DNA of 32,752 nucleotides. Source: Treponema sp. GTDB lineage: Bacteria > Spirochaetota > Spirochaetia > Treponematales > Treponemataceae. How positions within the stretch are numbered: position 1 is the stretch's first letter; every line of letters begins with the position of its first letter. The translations under genes and the position numbers were made by a program. Shown piece by piece: positions 22,289 through 29,247 of this stretch. Where the stretch lies: NCBI GenBank assembly GCA_012799545.1, contig JAAZLA010000251.1:1-32752 (forward strand), written 5' to 3'. The notes beneath the pieces are model-generated. The model saw only the letters and a program-made list of their open reading frames with translations. It searched no databases and was not told the origin of the DNA.

Positions 22289-23425
22289 ATGAAAAAAGTA
22301 ATTAAAACAATACTAATAGCTTTATTTACACTCATGTTTTTTATTGGGTGTTCAAAAGAAGATACTTCTGTTATTAAAATCGGTGGTATTTTTCCCTTAT
22401 CTGGAGATGTAGCTGTTTATGGCGTTGAAGCTAAAAACGGTATAGAACTTGCTATATCGGAAATTAATGCGAAGGGCGGAGTAAACGGTAAGCAAGTCGT
22501 TCTTATTTCTGAAGATGATGAAGGTTCACCTGAAAAGACAGTAAATGCTTTTAAAAAACTTACTTCAAAAGATAAGGTTAAAATCGTTATTGGGTCTTTA
22601 ACTTCTGGTTGTACTGCAGCAATTACAACTCTTGCACAAAATCAAAAGGTTCTCTTAATTGCACCGGCTGCAACTATGGAGTCAATTACCGATGCAGGTA
22701 ATTATGTGTTTAGAGTATGTTTTATTGACCCATTCCAAGGAACCGTTGGTGGCAAATTTGCAGCTGAAAGCTTGGACTCAAAACGTGCTGCAGTTTTGTA
22801 TGATACAGATAACGATTATTCTGTCGGTTTGTATGAAAACTTTAAAAAATCTTTTGTGGCAAATGGTGGTTCAATGGTAGCAGAAGAATCCTATACTACA
22901 GGTGATGTAGATTTTAATGCTCAAATTACAAAAATTAAATCTGCAAATCCTGATGTTGTTTACCTTCCCGACTACTATGCCACTGTATCTTTAATAGCGA
23001 AACAATTGCGCGCACAAGATATTCATACACCAATTGTAGGTGCTGATGGATGGGGAGGACTTGTAGATAATGCAGGCGATGAAGTTTTAAACGGATTTTA
23101 TTCTGATCACTATGCGGCTGACTCAACAGATGATATCGTTGTGTCTTTTGTAAACGCCTATAAAGATAGGTATAAGTCAACTCCTGTTTCTTTTGCAGCC
23201 TTAGGTTACGACAGTGTGTATATCTTAAAAGATGCAATGGAAAGAGCTGGATCTGAAGAGGCAAGTATTGTTCGAAATGAGGTTGAAAAAACAAATGGAG
23301 CCTATGTTACTGGACAATTAACCTTTGATGCAAAACGAAACCCGATTAAGTCTGCTGTAATGATGGAAATTGTTAAACAAGATTCTGTCTTGACTCCTGT
23401 ATATAAGGCAACTGTTAATCCCTAA
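22289..23425 (+). CDS. livJ: Branched-chain amino acid ABC transporter, periplasmic-binding lipoprotein (LivJ/LivK-like)
   Basis: Lipobox MFFIGC; IKIGGIFPLSGDVAVYGVEAKNGIELAISEINAKGGVNGKQV; followed by livHMGF. Confidence 0.93.
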   Translation: MKKVIKTILIALFTLMFFIGCSKEDTSVIKIGGIFPLSGDVAVYGVEAKNGIELAISEINAKGGVNGKQVVLISEDDEGSPEKTVNAFKKLTSKDKVKIVIGSLTSGCTAAITTLAQNQKVLLIAPAATMESITDAGNYVFRVCFIDPFQGTVGGKFAAESLDSKRAAVLYDTDNDYSVGLYENFKKSFVANGGSMVAEESYTTGDVDFNAQITKIKSANPDVVYLPDYYATVSLIAKQLRAQDIHTPIVGADGWGGLVDNAGDEVLNGFYSDHYAADSTDDIVVSFVNAYKDRYKSTPVSFAALGYDSVYILKDAMERAGSEEASIVRNEVEKTNGAYVTGQLTFDAKRNPIKSAVMMEIVKQDSVLTPVYKATVNP

Positions 23426-23439
23426 GCGTGGATTTTAAA

Positions 23440-23485
23440 CTAAAAAAGGCCTTTATTGCAAAAATGTGATATAGGCTTTTTTTTT
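23440..23485 (+). terminator. Probable terminator after livJ
   Basis: aaaaaaggcctttat...atataggctttttttttt, stem with a single G bulge, T9 tract. Confidence 0.65.
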
Positions 23486-23527
23486 GCTATTTACCTATTG
23501 GCTAGAAAAGGGTAAAATAAATTCAAA

Positions 23528-23553
23528 CTTTCTTATTACATTGCGAGAGCGAG
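23528..23553 (+). repeat. Direct repeat copy 1: ctttcttattacattgcgagagcgag
   Basis: Near-identical to 23642-23667 (ctttctcattacattgcgaaagtgct); each is associated with tttttatggagg downstream. Confidence 0.7.
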
Positions 23554-23569
23554 TTTTTATGGAGGAGTA

Positions 23570-23686
23570 ATGAAAAGTATGGCTAAAATAGTGCCATCCT
23601 TTTCATTTGCACGTTTGCTAGCAAACGTGGGATTTACTGCACTTTCTCATTACATTGCGAAAGTGCTGAAAAAAGTCAATTTCTAA
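23570..23686 (+). CDS. 38-aa mini-ORF (candidate leader peptide or repeat-borne ORF)
   Basis: ATG preceded by GGAGG-AGTA; MKSMAKIVPSFSFARLLANVGFTALSHYIAKVLKKVNF*. Translated manually; below ORF-track cutoff. Confidence 0.5.
   Translation: MKSMAKIVPSFSFARLLANVGFTALSHYIAKVLKKVNF
23610..23629 (+). repeat. Perfect 20-bp palindrome
   Basis: cacgtttgctagcaaacgtg equals its own reverse complement. Confidence 0.85.
23642..23667 (+). repeat. Direct repeat copy 2: ctttctcattacattgcgaaagtgct
   Basis: Matches 23528-23553; itself part of the inverted repeat gcactttc/gaaagtgc (23639-23646/23659-23666). Confidence 0.7.
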
Positions 23687-23713
23687 AATTAAAATTTTCG
23701 AAATTGACTTTTT
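23670..23713 (+). promoter_or_regulatory. Terminator/attenuator-like hairpin directly upstream of livH RBS
   Basis: Perfect 14-bp stem aaaaagtcaatttc/gaaattgacttttt, 16-nt loop; GGAGG of livH starts within 3 nt. Confidence 0.65.
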
Positions 23714-23724
23714 ATGGAGGTAAT

Positions 23725-24624
23725 GTGGACACAAATTCGATGGTAATACAACAACTCATAAATGGGATTTCTCTCGGTAGTATTTATGCCCTCATTGCCT
23801 TGGGCTATACCATGGTATACGGCATCGTAAAGTTGATAAATTTTGCACACGGCGACATACTCATGGTTGGTGCCTATGTTGGTTTTTTTGTGCTATCTGC
23901 TTTTGGAACAAGTCCGTTTGGCTTTTTTGTAGCAATAATTATTTCTATGGTAGTCTGTGCCTTGTTTGCTATTGTGATCGAGCGATTTGCCTATCGGCCT
24001 TTGAGAAATGCACCAAGGTTGAATTCTTTGATAACTGCTATTGCGATGTCATTGATTATACAAAATGCTGCTCGTGTTATTCCATTCATTGGACCGAATC
24101 CGAGACAATTTCCAACGCTTGCAAAATCGACAGTGTATATTGGTTCTTTTTCACTTTCAAATATTCAGTTAATCGTTATAGCTTTGTCTGCAATTTTAAT
24201 GTTGATACTTGCTTATATAATTAAATTTACAAAGATAGGAAAGGCTTTGCGTGCTGTATCTTTTGATAATAAGGCTGCAAGTTTAATGGGGATTTCTGTA
24301 AATAAGACGATTAGTTTTACCTTTGCTCTCGGTGCAGCTCTGGCTGCAGTGGGAGGAGTTTTGTATGCAACAGCTTACCCGCAAATTACACCAACTATGG
24401 GTGCGGCTCCGGGCTTAAAAGCTTTTATTGCAGCGGTTTTGGGTGGTATTGGTTCTATACCCGGTGCGATGATCGGTGGGTATATATTGGGCTTAGCAGA
24501 AACTCTCGCAAAGGGCTTTATTAGCTCACAGTTTGCAAATGCTATTTCGTTCGCAATCTTAATTATTATTTTACTCGTTAAACCAACTGGTTTAATGGGA
24601 AAAAATGAAAGGGAAAAGGTGTAA
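23725..24624 (+). CDS. livH: Branched-chain amino acid ABC transporter permease (LivH)
   Basis: QQLINGISLGSIYALIALGYTMVYGIVKLINFAHGDILMVGAY; likely GTG start at 23725 behind GGAGGTAAT (ORF-track TTG at 23704 is unlikely). Confidence 0.95.
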   Translation: MDTNSMVIQQLINGISLGSIYALIALGYTMVYGIVKLINFAHGDILMVGAYVGFFVLSAFGTSPFGFFVAIIISMVVCALFAIVIERFAYRPLRNAPRLNSLITAIAMSLIIQNAARVIPFIGPNPRQFPTLAKSTVYIGSFSLSNIQLIVIALSAILMLILAYIIKFTKIGKALRAVSFDNKAASLMGISVNKTISFTFALGAALAAVGGVLYATAYPQITPTMGAAPGLKAFIAAVLGGIGSIPGAMIGGYILGLAETLAKGFISSQFANAISFAILIIILLVKPTGLMGKNEREKV

Positions 24625-24626
24625 AA

Positions 24627-25634
24627 ATGCAAAACACAAAAATGTTCAATAAAAAAATGATTTTTCCCCTCCTTGTTTCGCTTTTTTTACTCATTATTCC
24701 GACTATTCTAATAAAATTTACAATTATCGATGAATATTTTGCACAAATCATAACTTTAGCTGCTATAAATGCAATTATGGCAATTTCAGTCAATATTATT
24801 TGTGGGTTTACGGGTCAACTCTCTCTTGGGCAAGCGAGTTTTATGGCGATTGGTGCCTATATGAGTATCCTTTTGACAGAAAATCTTGGTTTGCCAATGG
24901 GCTTGAGTATTATTTTTGCGGGATTTTCTGCTGCCCTCGTAGGTTTTTTGATTGGTTTTCCGACTTTGAAGCTACGGGGTGATTATCTCGCAATTGTTAC
25001 GCTTGGTTTTGGAGAGATAATTAAGGTTATACTGATGAATTTTAAGTCTATAACGGGTGGTGCAAATGGTAAGCGTTTTGTTGCTCCGGCTGCCGTGAAT
25101 TTTACTTTAAATCCTGAAGTTTCATTTTTTGTTATAGTGTTTTTCCTTATTGTGATAATTGTACTTTTCCAAAATTTTATTCGTTCTAGTTTTGGGCGAG
25201 CTATTTTAGCGGTTCGAGAAGATGAAATTGCAGCAAACTCAAATGGCATTGGGGTTTTTAAGTATAAGATGACAGGTTTTATTATTGCTTCCTTTGTTGC
25301 TGGCATTGGGGGTGCATTGTATGCTCCGTTTATTGGGTTTATTAAGCCTGAAATGGCATCCTTCAATAGAAGTATTGAGTATCTCATCTTTGTTGTGCTC
25401 GGTGGAATGGGCTCGATTACTGGCTCTGTTGTAGCGGCCTTTACACTGACTTCTTTGCAAGAATTTTTACGCTTTTTGCAAGACTATCGATTGTTGGTAT
25501 ATCCCTTGATTTTGATTTTTGTCATGTTATACAAACCTGATGGGCTTTTGGGTACAAGGGAATTTTCTTTTGTTAAAACCGAGAAAAGACTTTTTGCTTT
25601 TTTCAAAAAAGTGAGAGTAAAAAATGAAAAATAA
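24627..25634 (+). CDS. livM: Branched-chain amino acid ABC transporter permease (LivM)
   Basis: CGFTGQLSLGQASFMAIGAY, LKLRGDYLAIVTLGFGEI. Confidence 0.95.
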   Translation: MQNTKMFNKKMIFPLLVSLFLLIIPTILIKFTIIDEYFAQIITLAAINAIMAISVNIICGFTGQLSLGQASFMAIGAYMSILLTENLGLPMGLSIIFAGFSAALVGFLIGFPTLKLRGDYLAIVTLGFGEIIKVILMNFKSITGGANGKRFVAPAAVNFTLNPEVSFFVIVFFLIVIIVLFQNFIRSSFGRAILAVREDEIAANSNGIGVFKYKMTGFIIASFVAGIGGALYAPFIGFIKPEMASFNRSIEYLIFVVLGGMGSITGSVVAAFTLTSLQEFLRFLQDYRLLVYPLILIFVMLYKPDGLLGTREFSFVKTEKRLFAFFKKVRVKNEK

Positions 25635-26433
25635 AATGATTATGCAGGCGACTGATCTTTCGATTGTTTTTGGTGGCTTGCGTGCGGTAGATAAATTTTC
25701 TTTTGAGTTGTATCAAAATGAGCTTGTCGGCTTAATTGGTCCGAATGGTGCAGGGAAAACAACAGTTTTCAATATGCTCACGGGAATTTATACGCCAACT
25801 GAAGGGGAAATAATTTATTGGGATGAGCGCTCTCGCGTACATTCCATTGGGAAAAAGCAACCGGCTGTTTTAAATAAGGTAGGGATTGCGCGGACCTTTC
25901 AAAATATTCGCCTCTTTAATTCCCTTTCTGTGATAGACAATGTGAAAATTGCCTTACATGCACATAGAAAGGCAAATATCTTTGATGTTTTATTGCGTAC
26001 AAAAAAATTTCGCAGTGACGAAGGAATAATAGAAGAAAAAGCTTTGCAATTATTGTCCTTATTTAAAATTGCTGATAAAAAAGACGAGCTTGCAAAAAAT
26101 TTGCCTTATGGGGAGCAAAGAAAGCTGGAAATTGTACGTGCGCTTGCAGCAAGACCACAGGTTTTGTTTTTGGATGAACCTGCTGCTGGTATGAATCCAC
26201 AAGAAACAGAAGAGCTTATGGAATTGATTGCCTTTATACGAAAAGAATTTGATCTAACTATTTTGCTTATTGAACATGATATGAAGCTTGTTATGGGAAT
26301 TTGCGAGCGGCTCATTGTGCTTGATTATGGAAAAATTATAGCACGTGGTTTACCTGAAGAGATAAAAAAAGACCCACAGGTGATTAAGGCCTATTTAGGT
26401 GAGGAGGCTCTCGAGCATGTTGAAAGTGAATGA
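25624..26433 (+). CDS. livG: Branched-chain amino acid ABC transporter ATP-binding protein (LivG)
   Basis: GPNGAGKTTVFNMLTG, ARTFQNIRLF, LFLDEPAAGMNPQE. Confidence 0.96.
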   Translation: MKNKMIMQATDLSIVFGGLRAVDKFSFELYQNELVGLIGPNGAGKTTVFNMLTGIYTPTEGEIIYWDERSRVHSIGKKQPAVLNKVGIARTFQNIRLFNSLSVIDNVKIALHAHRKANIFDVLLRTKKFRSDEGIIEEKALQLLSLFKIADKKDELAKNLPYGEQRKLEIVRALAARPQVLFLDEPAAGMNPQETEELMELIAFIRKEFDLTILLIEHDMKLVMGICERLIVLDYGKIIARGLPEEIKKDPQVIKAYLGEEALEHVESE

Positions 26434-27121
26434 TTTACAGGTATCTTACGGTGCTATAAAGGCTTTGCGTGGAATTTCTTTTAAGGTTGAAAAAGGGCAG
26501 GTTGTAACGCTCATCGGTTCCAATGGAGCGGGAAAAACAACGAGTTTGCATGCGATATCAAATATTATAGAAAAGTCAGGAGGAAAAATCTTTTTTAATG
26601 GTTCAGAAATACAAAATCTTTCCTCTGAAAAAATAGTTTCCCAAGGTCTTATTCAGGTTCCTGAAGGAAGGCGTGTTTTTGCAAACATGACGGTTAAGGA
26701 AAATCTTGAAATGGGTGCCTATCTACGAAAAGATAAAAAAGAAATACGCCGAGACTTAGATTTTGTCTATGAGACCTTTCCACGATTGAAGGAGAGGCTG
26801 CATCAAACTTCTGGTACCTTGTCGGGAGGCGAGCAACAGATGTTAGCAATGGGTAGGGCGCTTATGTCAAAGCCAAGCCTCTTGCTTTTGGATGAGCCCT
26901 CTATGGGTCTTGCTCCTATACTTGTTGAAGAGATTTTTTCCATCATTGAGACTATCAATGCACAAGGAACAACTGTTCTTTTGGTTGAACAAAATGCCTA
27001 TAAGGCGCTCGCAATTGCAAATTATGCTTATATACTAGAAACTGGTGTTATAATAAAAGAAGGTGAAGCAAAGACTTTGTTGAAGGATGCTGAAGTAAAG
27101 GCTGCATATCTGGGAACCTAG
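26417..27121 (+). CDS. livF: Branched-chain amino acid ABC transporter ATP-binding protein (LivF)
   Basis: GSNGAGKTTSLHAIS, VPEGRRVFANMTVKENLEMGAY, LSGGEQQMLAMGRALM; ATG at 26417 preferred over 26399. Confidence 0.96.
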   Translation: MLKVNDLQVSYGAIKALRGISFKVEKGQVVTLIGSNGAGKTTSLHAISNIIEKSGGKIFFNGSEIQNLSSEKIVSQGLIQVPEGRRVFANMTVKENLEMGAYLRKDKKEIRRDLDFVYETFPRLKERLHQTSGTLSGGEQQMLAMGRALMSKPSLLLLDEPSMGLAPILVEEIFSIIETINAQGTTVLLVEQNAYKALAIANYAYILETGVIIKEGEAKTLLKDAEVKAAYLGT

Positions 27122-27165
27122 GATTAGGTTTGTGTATTTACATCTATAAAAAGGGGTTGTAAAAG

Positions 27166-27813
27166 ATGATCGTTGCAAAAGTAATGACTAAAAAACCGCG
27201 CTATGTTCGCCCACAGACGTCGGTAAATGATGTGAGAGAACTTATGGCAAAAGAGAAGATTGGAAAACTGCCAGTACTCGATGATAACGATAGACTTGTG
27301 GGAATAATTACAAAAAAAGATCTCATGCAGTCGAGCCCTTCTTCGGGGACAACCTTGGATATGTATGAAATAAGTTATTTGCTTGCAAAATTAAAGGCTG
27401 AAAAAATTATGACAAAGCCTGTTATAACGGTGCAAGAAACAGAGGTTGTCGAAGAAGCTGCAAAAATAATGGCAGATAAAGAGATAGGCTGTTTGCCGGT
27501 TCTAAAAGGCTCTTTGCTCGTTGGTATTATCACAGAGAGTGATTTATTTCGTTGCTTTGTAGAAATGTTTGGTGCACGTTATGGTGGTGTTCGTGTTATT
27601 TTTTGCTTAGATGAAAAACCTGGACAACTTGCCAAATTTACCGAAAAAGTTGCAAATGCCTCGGGTAATATTGTTTCTATTGTAACGGGTGATTGTGAGG
27701 ACAGCACTCGGCGCCAATGTACTGTAAAAGTTTCGGGAATTTCAGAAGAGAAAATGGTGGAAATCCTAAAAGAACTCGATGCTGAAATTGAAGATATTCG
27801 TCTTATCCAATAA
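27166..27813 (+). CDS. CBS-pair plus ACT domain protein (AcuB-like), candidate amino-acid sensor
   Basis: Two CBS motifs (VAKVMTKKPRYVRPQTSVNDVRELMAKEKIGKLPVLD; KIMTKPVITVQETEVVEEAAKIMADKEIGCLPVLKG) and C-terminal ACT-like VRVIFCLDEKPGQLAKFTEKVANASGNIVSIV. Confidence 0.88.
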   Translation: MIVAKVMTKKPRYVRPQTSVNDVRELMAKEKIGKLPVLDDNDRLVGIITKKDLMQSSPSSGTTLDMYEISYLLAKLKAEKIMTKPVITVQETEVVEEAAKIMADKEIGCLPVLKGSLLVGIITESDLFRCFVEMFGARYGGVRVIFCLDEKPGQLAKFTEKVANASGNIVSIVTGDCEDSTRRQCTVKVSGISEEKMVEILKELDAEIEDIRLIQ

Positions 27814-27817
27814 ATAA

Positions 27818-27858
27818 AAAAAAACACTCCTCGCCTACTTGCGGGAGTGTTTTTTTTA
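27818..27858. terminator. Bidirectional terminator between the liv/CBS operon and hsp20
   Basis: aaaaaaacactcc-tcgcctacttgcg-ggagtgttttttt; A/T tracts on both sides. Confidence 0.85.
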
Positions 27859-27892
27859 GGTCTGTAAAACAGACTGATTTAAATCGATGAAA

Positions 27893-28387
27893 CTAGGCAG
27901 AAATTTTAATTGTTTTTGCCTGAGCCTCTTCCTTCCGATTGAGCGTGATAGTCAAAAGACCGTTTTTAAATTGTGCACTTACTGCATTCTCGTCGATATC
28001 TTTTGGAAGGGTGAATCTTCGAGTAAAGCTATAGGTCTTACGTTCTCTTATAAGCCATTTTGCTTCGTCTTTTTGTTCATCACGGGCTTTTACCAGGTCT
28101 TTTTTTGGCTCTTTTACTTCTTTTTTGCCTTCCTCATGGGACTCTTCTTTTACAGCTTCACTAATACTTGCAATACTGAGGACATTGTCCTTGAGACTGA
28201 TATCAATATTGTTTTCATCAAGTCCAGGTAATTCCATTTCAAGAATATAGGCATTTTCTAGTTCTCTCACGTCTACAAGCGGTTTATAAATTTTTTCTTC
28301 TTTAGAAGCATAGTTTAAGAATTCCCTGTCGAATGCATCGAAAAAATTTGTGGTGAATCGTGGTGTAAATAATGATACTGTGTTCAT
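27893..28387 (-). CDS. Hsp20 / alpha-crystallin family small heat shock protein with charged insertion
   Basis: LENAYILEMELPGLDENNIDISLKDNVLSI, FTRRFTLPKDIDENAVSAQFKNGLLTITLNRKE; start at ATG 28387 with TGGAGG upstream. Confidence 0.95.
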   Translation of the reverse strand: MNTVSLFTPRFTTNFFDAFDREFLNYASKEEKIYKPLVDVRELENAYILEMELPGLDENNIDISLKDNVLSIASISEAVKEESHEEGKKEVKEPKKDLVKARDEQKDEAKWLIRERKTYSFTRRFTLPKDIDENAVSAQFKNGLLTITLNRKEEAQAKTIKISA

Positions 28388-28455
28388 AATAACCTCCAAA
28401 GTTTTATATTGTTATTTTCATAACTCGTATGAAATCGCTTTTCACTTATTATATA

Positions 28456-28472
28456 TGCAATTTTCGTGCCAA
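28456..28472 (-). promoter_or_regulatory. Sigma-54 (RpoN) -24/-12 promoter for hsp20
   Basis: Minus strand reads TTGGCACGAAAATTGCA, matching TGGCACG-N4-TTGCW with GG-N10-GC spacing; about 70 bp upstream of hsp20 ATG. Confidence 0.8.
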
Positions 28473-28591
28473 CTTTCGAGTTTTGGCAAGCACAATGCGT
28501 CATTTTTTATCTAAAAAATAAAGAAAAAAGGTGAAATTTCTTAGTTTTTTTTATTTTTTCATGAAGAGAGAAATTTAGATGTTAAAACATA

Positions 28592-28606
28592 GTGTCATAT
28601 TGATAC
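28592..28606. promoter_or_regulatory. Imperfect palindrome, candidate enhancer (UAS) site 1
   Basis: GTGTCA-TAT-TGATAC. Confidence 0.5.
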
Positions 28607-28672
28607 ATTTTTGTGAAGTTTTATAAAGTCTTGAATAAAAATAAAACAATTTGATACGCTTATTTTACATCT

Positions 28673-28687
28673 GTGTTAATTTGACAC
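28673..28687. promoter_or_regulatory. Imperfect palindrome, candidate enhancer (UAS) site 2
   Basis: GTGTTA-ATT-TGACAC, same consensus as site 1 (GTGTCA-N3-TGACAC). Confidence 0.5.
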
Positions 28688-28709
28688 GGTTCTCCTTGTT
28701 TTTTTTCTG

Positions 28710-28738
28710 TTGAATTCAGCTTAAAGAAGTGTTATTAT
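28710..28738 (+). promoter_or_regulatory. Sigma-70 type promoter for the PtsN-like gene and tkt
   Basis: TTGAAT (28710-28715), 17-bp spacer, TATTAT (28733-28738). Confidence 0.6.
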
Positions 28739-28770
28739 GAGGGTATCTTTTGAAAATAACTGGGGTATAT

Positions 28771-29238
28771 ATGCATGAGTATGTTAATTTAAGTGAGCTC
28801 ATTCATCGGGGCGGACTTTATTACGACGTAAAGGGTGCAACATTTCAAGAAGTATATAAAAATCTCTCGCAGCTCGTTTCTTTACCTAGGGAGTTGAACC
28901 CAGAGTTTTTTTACACGGAACTTTGTCTTCGAGAAGAAATGATGAGCACGGCTGTCGGCAAAGGAATTGCAATTCCGCACCCAAGGCATCCTATTTTGAC
29001 GCAGTTTGATGAGCAACGAATTATTGTTTGTTTTTTGGAAGAATCGCTTGGTATAGAAACACCGGATTTAAAGCCTGTTTTTGCTTTGTTTGTGGTATTG
29101 TCAAGTAATAAATCAACGCACTTAAATGTACTTTCAAATTTAGCCTTTTTATTTCAAAAGCAAACTTTTATCGATGTATTAAAAACTCGTCCTCAAGAAC
29201 ATGAATTATTAACTGAAATAAAAAAATATCAAATGTAA
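28771..29238 (+). CDS. PTS EIIA domain protein, nitrogen-PTS/fructose family (PtsN-like)
   Basis: MMSTAVGKGIAIPHPRHP (phospho-His motif), VFALFVVLSSNKSTHLNVLSNLAFLF; ATG 28771 with GGGG upstream preferred over TTG 28750. Confidence 0.88.
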   Translation: MHEYVNLSELIHRGGLYYDVKGATFQEVYKNLSQLVSLPRELNPEFFYTELCLREEMMSTAVGKGIAIPHPRHPILTQFDEQRIIVCFLEESLGIETPDLKPVFALFVVLSSNKSTHLNVLSNLAFLFQKQTFIDVLKTRPQEHELLTEIKKYQM

Positions 29239-29247
29239 GGAAATTAA

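Noticed and set aside
23704-23724. TTG start of livH at 23704 from the ORF track
   Set aside because: It lies inside the right arm of the terminator-like hairpin and upstream of the GGAGG RBS; GTG at 23725 is better placed.
28400-28500. CIRCE (HrcA) operator upstream of hsp20
   Set aside because: No TTAGCACTC-N9-GAGTGCTAA. The TTGCCAA/TTGGCA inverted repeat overlaps the sigma-54 -24 element instead.
28750-28770. TTG start of the PtsN-like ORF at 28750
   Set aside because: It would be about 5 nt from the predicted transcription start with no RBS; ATG 28771 with upstream GGGG is more plausible.
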